Below are positions 34,313 to 42,295 of a stretch of DNA of 64,000 nucleotides, in pieces. The notes below the pieces were generated by a model. It made no database searches and had not been told where the DNA came from. It saw only the letters and a program-made list of their open reading frames with translations. The first letter of the stretch is position 1, and every line of letters starts with the position of its first letter. Source of the DNA: CAXXIC01 sp049315325 (GTDB lineage: Bacteria; Bacteroidota; Bacteroidia; Bacteroidales; UBA7332); contig JBMOKJ010000002.1 in NCBI GenBank assembly GCA_049315325.1, positions 434,001-498,000 on the forward strand. The letters run 5' to 3'. The translations under genes were made by a program, and so were the position numbers.

Positions 34313-35041
34313 TTAGTGTTTTGTAGCTTTCTTGTCAAGTTTTGTCATGAATTGTTTTTCTCTTTCTCTGATAAATCCAATTCTTCGGGAATATTCCCAA
34401 ACTTTATTTTTATCTCTAAATATTGATATATCTTCGTTGTTTCTGGAATCTTTGTCGTCATAATGAAATGTAAATGGGTCTGCATCTTTTACCTTTTCTC
34501 CATCCACATAAACATGTTGTTTGTCAACACCAAAATAGATATTGTTTCCTCCTTTGATAATTTTAAATGTTTTACTGTCAGCTTTCTCAATGATATACCC
34601 TTTTAAAAATACGTTTTTGTCATCTGTGCCATAATTGTTCCCTAAGTATTGAAAGTATTTAGGGTTTGCCTTGTATACAATTAATTCAGAATAAAAACTT
34701 GCGTTACAGTCTATATCTTCAATTATGTCAATTACTTGTGGGTAAAATAAGTGATTTTTATCTTTCGCATAGTTAGTTCCTGCTAAAACTTTGAATGTCT
34801 TTACGTCTATTCCTTTTAAAGGTTTTACATTACATCCAATTTTTCCACCGTAAATTGAATTTCCAATTCTTGTGTATCCATCAACACTTTCATTGTTATT
34901 TAATAGAATCCAGCCAACATGGTTCTTTATATATTCTTCAGTTTTGTCAACAATTCCTGTGGGTTGAAAATACTTTGTCTGACCATAACACCAACTATAT
35001 GTCATTATGAATAAAATAAAAATTCGTGTTTTCGTATTCAT
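34313..35041 (-). CDS. DKNYY-repeat family secreted protein
   Basis: This 242-residue protein has a signal peptide (MNTKTRIFILFIMTYSWCYG) followed by DKNYY-type repeats. Examples are YAKDKNHLFYP, YGTDDKNVFLKGYIIEKADSKTFKII, and FGVDKQHVYVDGEKVKDADPFTFHYD, matching the pattern Y-x-DKN-VYY-x-G-ADxxTF. The repeats are of unknown function but typical of secreted bacterial proteins. The C-terminus is basic (KKATKH). The gene is AT-rich and stands alone. Function is unknown. Confidence 0.75.
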   Translation of the reverse strand: MNTKTRIFILFIMTYSWCYGQTKYFQPTGIVDKTEEYIKNHVGWILLNNNESVDGYTRIGNSIYGGKIGCNVKPLKGIDVKTFKVLAGTNYAKDKNHLFYPQVIDIIEDIDCNASFYSELIVYKANPKYFQYLGNNYGTDDKNVFLKGYIIEKADSKTFKIIKGGNNIYFGVDKQHVYVDGEKVKDADPFTFHYDDKDSRNNEDISIFRDKNKVWEYSRRIGFIREREKQFMTKLDKKATKH

Positions 35042-35198
35042 TTGTTTATTTCTAATTGGGTGTAAATATTTGTTTGTAATTTAATTATAACTTGCTCTGT
35101 AAGTAGTGAATTTTGTACAGTACAAAATTTAAAAGTCCTTTCTTGTCTTATCCCAAATTTACAGAACTGTTTTTTTTTCTATAACTGCTAACATCTCA

Positions 35199-35253
35199 AT
35201 ATGCGAACTCCACTTCCTGTATTCGAACTCGTTGTTCGCATATATCAGCCTTT
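35199..35253. repeat. Inverted-repeat element, copy B
   Basis: ATATGCGAAC (35199-35208) and GTTCGCATAT (35234-35243) form a perfect 10-bp inverted repeat around 25 bp that includes TTCGAA. The right side (GTTCGCATATATCAGCCTTT) resembles copy A at 23311-23368. Read on the minus strand both give an open stretch starting K-A-D-I-Y-A, probably coincidental to the repeat. Confidence 0.6.
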
Positions 35254-35355
35254 AGATAAATCGTTTGGTCGATTTTAGTATCGACTAAGTCTCAATTAAA
35301 GGTCTCCAAGAGTATGAATAAAATTTAAATAATAAACTTTGGAACACAAAACAAA

Positions 35356-35389
35356 GCCCTGAATTTAAGTTTTCACTTAAAAACAGGGC
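35356..35389. terminator. Terminator after the biotin carrier gene
   Basis: GCCCTG (35356-35361) and CAGGGC (35384-35389) enclose a second stem TTTAAGT/ACTTAAA. It is 25 nt after the stop of the biotin carrier gene. Confidence 0.75.
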
Positions 35390-35414
35390 ATTTGCATATT
35401 CTTGGTTACGATGA

Positions 35415-35741
35415 TTAGTCAATCACCACCAACGTGTCATTTTTAGAGACTTTATCTCCAGCTTTCACACGAACTTCAATCACTTTTCCACTAATTGGAG
35501 CAGCAACTTTGTTTTGCATTTTCATCGCTTCGTGAATCAGTAGGATTTGTCCTTTTTTTACCGATTGTCCTTTTTTGACATCGAGCGAAAGGATTGTTCC
35601 AGGTAGAAAAGCTCTTATTTCGCCCTCTGGCACTTTTTCCCAAACGGGGCGGTTGATGAATTTCTTCGTCAGTGTCGTTTTGTATTTGCGAGCAGTGACA
35701 GCAAAATCTACCAATTCTAACTCTTTATTTTCTTGTTCCAT
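35415..35741 (-). CDS. Biotin carboxyl carrier protein (MmdC/PccA-BCCP type)
   Basis: This 108-residue biotinyl domain has the lysine site EAMKM (K74) in IHEAMKMQNKVAAPISGKV. A short N-terminal part precedes it, as in the free carrier subunits of methylmalonyl-CoA decarboxylase or propionyl-CoA carboxylase. It carries CO2 between the carboxyltransferase and a partner. It lies 63 nt downstream of the mmdA-like gene and is followed by a terminator. No membrane decarboxylase beta subunit or gamma (OadG) subunit is next to it. Confidence 0.9.
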   Translation of the reverse strand: MEQENKELELVDFAVTARKYKTTLTKKFINRPVWEKVPEGEIRAFLPGTILSLDVKKGQSVKKGQILLIHEAMKMQNKVAAPISGKVIEVRVKAGDKVSKNDTLVVID

Positions 35742-35804
35742 TCTGGTTTTGTATTAGAAACAACTTATTTCAAAATAATCTCAGTTCAAACGAGTTGTTT
35801 GAAA

Positions 35805-37352
35805 TCAGAACGGAGGAATTCCGTGTTTTTTAGCAGGACGAATTTCGTCTTTCGTGCGTGAAACATCAAGCGTGTGGAGCAATAATTCGCGAGTCTCTTT
35901 TGGCTCAATCACAGCATCGATGAATCCGTTAGCTGCAGCTACATAAGGGTTTGCAAATTTCTCAACATACTCTTTTACTTTCAACTGACGCATTTCGTCT
36001 GGGTTTTCAGCTTCCATAATCTCTTTACGGAAGATGATGTTTGCTGCACCTTCTGGTCCCATTACGGCGATTTCGGCACTTGGTAAAGCAAATACGAAGT
36101 CAGCACCTAAGTGACGAGAGTTCATCGCGATGTAACCACCACCGTAAGCTTTACGCAAGATAACTGTGATTTTTGCAACAGTCGCCTCAGAATAAGCATA
36201 AAGCACTTTAGCACCGTGGCGAATCACACCTGCGTGCTCTTGATCAACTCCTGGCAAGTAACCTGGCATATCTTCGAGGGTTACGATTGGAATGTTGAAC
36301 GCATCGCAATAACGAATAAAGCGTGCTGCTTTATCTGAGCTATCGCAATCCAATACACCAGCCAATACCATTGGTTGATTTGCTACAAAACCAACTGTAT
36401 CTCCATTCATGCGCGCAAAACCGATGACGATGTTTGCAGCAAAAAGTTCTTGAATCTCGAAAAATTCAGAATCATCAACAATCGCTCTCAATACGTCGCG
36501 AACGTCGTATGGTTGTTTTGGATCTGATGGAATGATGTCTTCGATGTTCTTTTTGATAGCTGGTTTTTTCGCTGAAACTGATTTTGCTTTGGTTGTATTA
36601 TTCCAAGGAATAAAAGTGATCAATTTTTTAATTTGGTCGAAACACTCTTGTTCGCTTTGCGCAAAGAAGTGTGCATTACCCGTAATTTCAGCGTGAACAC
36701 GAGCACCACCAAGGTCTTCCATCGAAATCTCTTCACCAATAACGGTTTTGATAACGCTTGGACCAGTGATAAACATATTTGAAATGCCATCAACCACAAA
36801 AACAAAGTCGGTCAATGCTGGTGAGTAAACTGCTCCACCGGCGCAAGGACCAAGAATAACCGAAAGCTGAGGAATTACGCCTGATGCGATGGTGTTGCGG
36901 TAGAAAATTTCACCGTAACCTGCTAATGCACCCACACCTTCTTGAATACGAGCACCACCCGAATCGTTGATACCGATAATGGGCACCTTCATTTTCAGTG
37001 CGTGATCCATGATTTTAGTAATCTTGCGAGCATGTTTTAGACCCAACGAACCCCCTTCAACGGTAAAGTCCTGAGCATAAATACAAATTGGAGCACCGTA
37101 GATTGTACCTGTTCCGGTGATTACTCCGTCTCCCGCCAACTCTTTTTTGTCCATTCCGAAGTCACGAACTTCGTGTTTGACAAACAAGTCGTACTCTTTG
37201 AAAGAATTCTTGTCCATCAACGCAAGGATGCGCTGACGAGCCGTCATTTTACCTTTGGCCTCTTGTTTTGCAATAGCAGCTTCGCCACCACCCATCTCAA
37301 TTTTGGCCTTCTTCTCGCGAAGAGTTTGGATGTTCTTCTTTAAACTTGTCAT
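35805..37352 (-). CDS. mmdA: Acyl-CoA carboxylase carboxyltransferase subunit (MmdA/PccB-type)
   Basis: This 515-residue protein of the propionyl-CoA carboxylase beta/methylmalonyl-CoA decarboxylase alpha family moves carboxyl groups between methylmalonyl-CoA or propionyl-CoA and biotin. The crotonase-like halves carry FTVEGGSLGLKHARKI, INDSGGARIQEGVGALAG, GPCAGGAVYSPALTDF and YGGGYIAMNSRHLGAD. It is directly upstream of a free biotin carrier, consistent with the methylmalonyl-CoA pathway used by propionate-producing Bacteroidales. It is downstream of ruvX-def and probably cotranscribed with them. Confidence 0.9.
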   Translation of the reverse strand: MTSLKKNIQTLREKKAKIEMGGGEAAIAKQEAKGKMTARQRILALMDKNSFKEYDLFVKHEVRDFGMDKKELAGDGVITGTGTIYGAPICIYAQDFTVEGGSLGLKHARKITKIMDHALKMKVPIIGINDSGGARIQEGVGALAGYGEIFYRNTIASGVIPQLSVILGPCAGGAVYSPALTDFVFVVDGISNMFITGPSVIKTVIGEEISMEDLGGARVHAEITGNAHFFAQSEQECFDQIKKLITFIPWNNTTKAKSVSAKKPAIKKNIEDIIPSDPKQPYDVRDVLRAIVDDSEFFEIQELFAANIVIGFARMNGDTVGFVANQPMVLAGVLDCDSSDKAARFIRYCDAFNIPIVTLEDMPGYLPGVDQEHAGVIRHGAKVLYAYSEATVAKITVILRKAYGGGYIAMNSRHLGADFVFALPSAEIAVMGPEGAANIIFRKEIMEAENPDEMRQLKVKEYVEKFANPYVAAANGFIDAVIEPKETRELLLHTLDVSRTKDEIRPAKKHGIPPF

Positions 37353-37378
37353 AATTTATCTATTTACAAAAATTGAAG

Positions 37379-37936
37379 TCATCGTTTCATAGGTGCAACC
37401 CTATAGTCTGTATCCGCTTTTCCCTGAAGAATAGCGTTTAATTTCCCTTTAATCAGCTGTTTGCGTATCAACGATATGTGGTCGATAAACATTTTTCCTT
37501 CGATGTGGTCGTATTCGTGTTGAATTACGCGAGCTGCATATCCGTCGAATGTTTCGTCGTGTTCCACAAAATTTTCGTCCTGGTATTTAATTCTAATTCT
37601 TTTTTTGCGTGTCACATTTTCGTGAATGTTAGGCAAGCTAAGGCAGCCTTCTTCTAAGCTCTCGTCGTCTCCATCTCGTTCGAGGATTTGAGCATTGATC
37701 ATTGTATAGCGTTTATCTTTGTATTCCGGGAATTTTTTGCTGAAAGCCGTCAAATCCAAGACGAAAAGACGAATACTTAGTCCGACTTGCGGTGCCGCGA
37801 GCCCTACTCCGTCGGCGTAATACATAGTTTCCCACATGTTAGTGAGCAATTTGTCGAAATCGGGGTAGTCAGGTGTGATGTTTTCAGCTATTTTCCTTAA
37901 AACAGGCTGACCATATAGATATACAGGAAGTTTCAA
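37379..37936 (-). CDS. def: Peptide deformylase
   Basis: This 185-residue metalloenzyme removes the formyl group from nascent N-terminal methionine. The three signature motifs are GVGLAAPQ (43-50), EEGCLSLP (95-102, metal ligand C98) and QHEYDHIEG (139-147, ligands H140 and H144). The N-terminus MKLPVYLYGQPVLRKIAE aligns with Def only if translation begins at the TTG at 37936. No in-frame ATG exists between the ruvX stop and this codon. It lies 24 nt after ruvX and 26 nt before mmdA. Confidence 0.93.
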   Translation of the reverse strand: MKLPVYLYGQPVLRKIAENITPDYPDFDKLLTNMWETMYYADGVGLAAPQVGLSIRLFVLDLTAFSKKFPEYKDKRYTMINAQILERDGDDESLEEGCLSLPNIHENVTRKKRIRIKYQDENFVEHDETFDGYAARVIQHEYDHIEGKMFIDHISLIRKQLIKGKLNAILQGKADTDYRVAPMKR

Positions 37937-37960
37937 ATCTCTAAAATTTGGACGTAATTG

Positions 37961-38383
37961 TTATCGTTTATATCTCTCTGTTTCCAAATAGCTCTGAAGA
38001 ATGATGACTGCACTGATTTCATCGACCAATGCTTTATTTTGTCTGTCTTTTTTCTTCAATCCTCCGTCAATCATTGCTTGATGCGCCAACACCGAAGTGA
38101 ATCGCTCGTCAACCATTTCGATTGGAATGTTTGGAAAACTCTTTTTAAGCAAATTCTTGAATGGTTCGATGTACTTCATATTCTCCGACGGCTGGTTGTT
38201 CATCTGCTTCGGTAGTCCGATAATGAACTTGTCAACAGGCTCATTTTCAGTATATTTCTTTAGAAAAGAAATTACTTCGCCACTGGGTACTGTACACAAT
38301 CCATTTGCAATCATTTGCAGGATGTCGGTGGCAGCTAAGCCTGTTCTTTTTTTGCCGTAATCAATAGAAACTATTCGACCCAT
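37961..38383 (-). CDS. ruvX: Putative Holliday junction resolvase RuvX (YqgF)
   Basis: This RNase H-like protein of 140 residues acts in Holliday junction processing or 16S rRNA maturation. The N-terminal IVSIDYGKKRTGLAATD (4-20) contains the first catalytic Asp (D8). Later IIGLPKQMNNQPSE, EMVDERFTSVLA and KALVDEISAVIILQ give the family acidic residues. It is the first gene of the operon ruvX-def-mmdA-biotin carrier. A TATCTTTG element lies 12 nt upstream of the ATG. Confidence 0.93.
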   Translation of the reverse strand: MGRIVSIDYGKKRTGLAATDILQMIANGLCTVPSGEVISFLKKYTENEPVDKFIIGLPKQMNNQPSENMKYIEPFKNLLKKSFPNIPIEMVDERFTSVLAHQAMIDGGLKKKDRQNKALVDEISAVIILQSYLETERYKR

Positions 38384-38394
38384 AATTAAGACTG

Positions 38395-38402
38395 CAAAGA
38401 TA
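38395..38402 (-). promoter_or_regulatory. -7 element upstream of ruvX
   Basis: TATCTTTG on the minus strand 11 nt before the ATG. No obvious TTTG at -33. Confidence 0.4.
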
Positions 38403-38493
38403 GTAAATAATTGTAAAATATTCGAATAAGGGTATTAATAAAGAAAATTTTCCATAATTAAATTAGGAAAACAGATCTAAATTCAACTAAAAA

Positions 38494-38523
38494 ACCGACA
38501 ATAGATGTAACTCTATCGTCGGT
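38494..38523. terminator. Terminator of slyD
   Basis: ACCGAC (38494-38499) and GTCGGT (38518-38523) form a stem flanked by A- and T-runs on both sides. It is 24 nt after the slyD stop. Confidence 0.8.
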
Positions 38524-38547
38524 TTTTTTACTTCTTAATGGTCATTA

Positions 38548-39171
38548 TCAATGGCAACCACATCCTGAACCACAACCACCACCCATGTGCTCATGTTCAT
38601 GTTCATGTTCGTGCTCATGATCATCGTGTGAGCCACATCCGCCGCTTCCACAGCTTCCGCACCCACCCGAGCCACAACCACCGCCTGAGCTAAGTGCAGC
38701 TAATTCCAATTCTGTTGCGTCGCGCACTTCCAATACTTCACCTACAAAATGAAGAGTTTCGCCAGCCAATGGGTGGTTGAAGTCTAATACCACAATATCA
38801 CCTTTAACCTCTACAACACTTGCATTCATACGGTTACCCATATTGTCCATCATCGGAATAACGTTTCCAGCAAAAATTACTTTGTCGTCGAATACGCCTT
38901 CAACTTCGAACATGTTGCGTGGAAGTTCCATCACGTGCTCGTCGTCATATTCTCCGTAAGCCTGATCTGCAGGAATAACGAAATCGAATTTACTTCCTGC
39001 ATTTAATCCAGCAAGATTATCTTCGAATGCTTCAAGCATCTGACCTGTTCCAGAGATAAATGTTAGAGGTGCTTCTGTAGTTGCTTTTTCCATCAACTCA
39101 GGAGTTTCACCTTCACCACCTACGAACAAATCATACGTGGCAGATACAAATTTTCCTACTTTAATTTCCAT
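38548..39171 (-). CDS. slyD: SlyD-type FKBP peptidyl-prolyl isomerase with metal-binding tail
   Basis: This 207-residue cytosolic chaperone/isomerase has an FKBP core (about 1-70 and 120-150) with the insert-in-flap IF domain between. The N-terminus VGKFVSATYDLFVGGEGETPELME and later AYGEYDDEHVMELPR are SlyD-type. A C-terminal tail from about residue 160 is made of Gly, Cys and His, including alternating His-Glu pairs, and ends GCGCH. In SlyD such tails bind Ni or other metals and can support hydrogenase or urease maturation. The long Cys-rich version here suggests strong thiol-metal binding. Confidence 0.9.
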   Translation of the reverse strand: MEIKVGKFVSATYDLFVGGEGETPELMEKATTEAPLTFISGTGQMLEAFEDNLAGLNAGSKFDFVIPADQAYGEYDDEHVMELPRNMFEVEGVFDDKVIFAGNVIPMMDNMGNRMNASVVEVKGDIVVLDFNHPLAGETLHFVGEVLEVRDATELELAALSSGGGCGSGGCGSCGSGGCGSHDDHEHEHEHEHEHMGGGCGSGCGCH

Positions 39172-39325
39172 ATTGTTTACTTAGTATTTCCTTTTCAGGA
39201 GATTATTAATTGAGATTATTATTTATAAATTGTTGTTTTACTTCCACTTAATCTAAATAACAAAGTTTGTTCCGTTTTGTTTCGAAAAAAGTGTTCAGAA
39301 AATAAGTTATAATTTGTGAAAGCCT

Positions 39326-42127
39326 TTATTTATCGTTTGTTTGAGCCAATTTCTCTTTTAAAAATTGACCTGTAAATGAGCTTTTACATTTCGCTACTTC
39401 CTCTGGTGTGCCGCAACAAACGAGGTGACCACCTTTGTTTCCGCCTTCGGGACCTAAGTCGATGATGTAATCCGCACATTTTATGACGTCGAGATTGTGT
39501 TCGATAATCATCACTGTATGTCCTTTTTCTATTAGGGCATTGAATGCTTTAAGCAGTGTTTTGATGTCGTGAAAATGCAAGCCAGTAGTCGGTTCGTCGA
39601 AAACAAAAATCGTTGGATCGGTTTTCTCACCGCTAAGAAAGAGTGCCAGTTTCACTCGTTGATTTTCACCACCTGAAAGGGTGGACGACGATTGACCAAG
39701 TTTGATGTAACCCAAACCCACATCGAGCAGCGGTTGCAGTCTTTTGACGATTTTCTTTTCGGTTGATCCGCTGTGACTTGTGAAAAACTCCACTGCTTCG
39801 AGTACCGTTAGTTCGAGTATGTCGAAGATGTTTTTGCCATGAAACTCTACTTCGAGTGTATCTTGTTTGAATCGTTTGCCGTGGCACGCGTCGCATTCAA
39901 GCACCAAATCTGCCATAAACTGCATCTCTACGGTAATCGTTCCTTCGCCTTTACACTCTTCGCAGCGACCACCTTCGACATTGAAAGAAAAATGTGCGGG
40001 CGTAAACCCAAGTTGCTTCGAAAGTGGTTGGTCGGAGTATAGTTTCCGTATTTCGTCATATGCCTTAAGGTAAGTAGCCGGATTCGATCGCGAGGACTTT
40101 CCAATAGGGTTTTGATCCACAAACTCAATGCCATTCACAAGGTGCAAATCTCCGCTGATTCCGCCAAAAATACCTGTTTTTTCGGCATTTGCTTCGAAAT
40201 GTTTGCGAACGGCTTGATAGAATACATCACGAATAAGCGAAGATTTACCTGAACCACTTACACCAGTAATCAGTGTCAATGCATTGAGTGGGAATTTCAC
40301 GTCGATGCCTTTGAGATTATTTTGTGCAACACCTTTTAGCTCGATGTAATTACGCCATTTTCGTCTGAATTTAGGAATGTCAATCACCTCTTCACCAGTC
40401 AAATAGCGAACAGTGTGGCTTTTCGATGAATGCTGTAAATTGGTAGCATCGCCTTGATAGACGACCTCACCGCCAAGTCGACCTGCATCGGGACCAATGT
40501 CGATGATGTAGTCTGCTGCGCGAATAATCTCTTCGTCGTGTTCCACTACTACGACCGTATTTCCCATGTTCTGAAGCTTGCGCAACACATTGATGAGTAA
40601 ATCGGTATCGCGACTGTGTAGTCCGATGCTCGGTTCGTCGAGAATATAGAGCGAACCGACCAATCCACTGCCGAGTGAAGTAGAAAGATTGATGCGTTGA
40701 CTTTCACCGCCCGAAAGCGATGCTGATAGGCGGTTCAGTGATAAATATCCTAACCCCACGTCGAGTAGAAATTGAATGCGGTTGTTTATTTCGATCAAAA
40801 GACGTTTGGCTACCACTTTATCGTGATCATCGAGTTCCAGTGTATTGAAAAACTCTTTGAGTTCGTTGATGGGTAGTACAACTAAGTCAGAAATTACTTT
40901 ACCAGCAATTTTTACGTAGAGTGCCTCTTTTTTTAGTCGGCTTCCTTTGCAATCGGGACATACCGTTTTTCCTCGGTAGCGAGCCAGCATCACTCGGTAT
41001 TGAATCTTATATTGATTCTCCTCCAACATCTTGAAAAATTGATCGATGCCTCCAAAAAATGATGTTCCATGCCAAAGCATCTCTTTTTCTTCTCCTGTCA
41101 ATTGGTAGTAAGGGCGATGAATCGGAAAGTTTACACGTTGAGCACTACGAATCAAATCAATTTTCCACTCGCTCATTTTTTCGCCTTTCCAGCAAACCAC
41201 AGCATCTTCATATACCGATAATGCTTTGTTGGGAACAACCAAATCTTCGTCGATTCCCATCACGCGGCCAAATCCTTCGCAACGTGGACAAGCTCCTGCT
41301 GGGCTGTTGAAGCTAAACATCAGGTCGTTTGGTTCCTGAAAAACGAGACCATCTGCTTCGAATCGTTTCGAAAAACGAATAGCTTCTTCTGTTTCACCGT
41401 AGAATTTGACCAAACAACTGCCTCGACCTTCGAAAAATGCTGTCTCTACCGAGTCTGTCAAACGGCTGATTGTATCGTTGTCGTTTCCTGCAGCCAATCG
41501 GTCAATAAGGAGCAGCATATCTTCGTGTTGAAGAAGCTTTTTGTCTTTTAGCACCTCTTCGATGCGGTAGAAATTTCCTTCAATTTCAATTCTGGTAAAG
41601 CCTTGCTTCATCAATACGTCAAGGTGAGCCGCCATTTCGCGCTCTTCTGGTAGATGAATTTCGCAGAAAATAGCGAGACGAGTTCCTACTTCGTATGTTA
41701 GCATCTTCTCGACCACATCTTCTGCCGAGTGTTTTTTGACCATCTCACCTGTAACAGGGGAAATGGTTTTACCAATTCTGGAAAAAAGAAGCCGCAAGTA
41801 GTCGTATATTTCGGTTGATGTACCCACCGTAGAGCGAGGGTTGCGGGTGTTTACCTTTTGTTGAATAGCGATTGCAGGAGGAATGCCCTTTATGTAGTCG
41901 CATTCGGGCTTGCTCATACGACCTAAGAACTGTCGAGCGTAGGAGGAAAGACTCTCTACATATCGGCGTTGACCCTCGGCGTATAACGTGTCGAAAGCGA
42001 GTGAAGATTTTCCTGAACCGGATAATCCTGTGATTACGATGAATTTATTGCGAGGAATCTCTACGTCAATGTTTTTGAGGTTATTGACGCGGGCTCCTTT
42101 TATGGATATTGCTCTCTTTTCGGACAT
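39326..42127 (-). CDS. uvrA: Excinuclease ABC subunit A
   Basis: This 933-residue DNA-damage recognition ATPase of nucleotide excision repair has two ABC modules, with Walker A motifs GLSGSGKSS (34-42) and GVSGSGKSS, and signatures LSGGESQRI and LSGGENQRV. Zinc-binding parts are CPRCEGFGR, CPDCKGSRL and CEECKGEGT...CDACHGKRF. Length matches the family. It is a single gene with a TACCTTTG promoter element upstream. Confidence 0.97.
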   Translation of the reverse strand: MSEKRAISIKGARVNNLKNIDVEIPRNKFIVITGLSGSGKSSLAFDTLYAEGQRRYVESLSSYARQFLGRMSKPECDYIKGIPPAIAIQQKVNTRNPRSTVGTSTEIYDYLRLLFSRIGKTISPVTGEMVKKHSAEDVVEKMLTYEVGTRLAIFCEIHLPEEREMAAHLDVLMKQGFTRIEIEGNFYRIEEVLKDKKLLQHEDMLLLIDRLAAGNDNDTISRLTDSVETAFFEGRGSCLVKFYGETEEAIRFSKRFEADGLVFQEPNDLMFSFNSPAGACPRCEGFGRVMGIDEDLVVPNKALSVYEDAVVCWKGEKMSEWKIDLIRSAQRVNFPIHRPYYQLTGEEKEMLWHGTSFFGGIDQFFKMLEENQYKIQYRVMLARYRGKTVCPDCKGSRLKKEALYVKIAGKVISDLVVLPINELKEFFNTLELDDHDKVVAKRLLIEINNRIQFLLDVGLGYLSLNRLSASLSGGESQRINLSTSLGSGLVGSLYILDEPSIGLHSRDTDLLINVLRKLQNMGNTVVVVEHDEEIIRAADYIIDIGPDAGRLGGEVVYQGDATNLQHSSKSHTVRYLTGEEVIDIPKFRRKWRNYIELKGVAQNNLKGIDVKFPLNALTLITGVSGSGKSSLIRDVFYQAVRKHFEANAEKTGIFGGISGDLHLVNGIEFVDQNPIGKSSRSNPATYLKAYDEIRKLYSDQPLSKQLGFTPAHFSFNVEGGRCEECKGEGTITVEMQFMADLVLECDACHGKRFKQDTLEVEFHGKNIFDILELTVLEAVEFFTSHSGSTEKKIVKRLQPLLDVGLGYIKLGQSSSTLSGGENQRVKLALFLSGEKTDPTIFVFDEPTTGLHFHDIKTLLKAFNALIEKGHTVMIIEHNLDVIKCADYIIDLGPEGGNKGGHLVCCGTPEEVAKCKSSFTGQFLKEKLAQTNDK

Positions 42128-42153
42128 GTATAGTCGTTCAAAAAATGAATTTG

Positions 42154-42161
42154 CAAAGGTA
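42154..42161 (-). promoter_or_regulatory. -7 element upstream of uvrA
   Basis: TACCTTTG on the minus strand, with a TTG 16 nt upstream (42180-42178). It lies about 30 nt before the ATG. Confidence 0.5.
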
Positions 42162-42232
42162 CGCTATAATTTTCATTCAACGAATAGAACGCTATCTTTA
42201 AATTAAAATTGGAAAGAGTTTCCTCCAAAAAA

Positions 42233-42270
42233 AATGTTCAGATAAATCCTTTTGGACTTTTCTGAACATT
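42233..42270 (-). terminator. Terminator of kup
   Basis: AATGTTCAGA (42233-42242) pairs perfectly over 10 bp with TCTGAACATT (42261-42270). On the minus strand a T-run follows (A-run at 42226-42234). Confidence 0.8.
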
Positions 42271-42295
42271 CTGTATATTTGGTCATTTACATGAA

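Larger units (their letters stand above)
35042..35414. other. Intergenic region with an inverted-repeat element
   Basis: About 370 bp separate the DKNYY gene and the biotin carrier. It holds inverted-repeat copy B (35199-35243) and the terminator at 35356-35389. No gene is supported. Confidence 0.5.
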
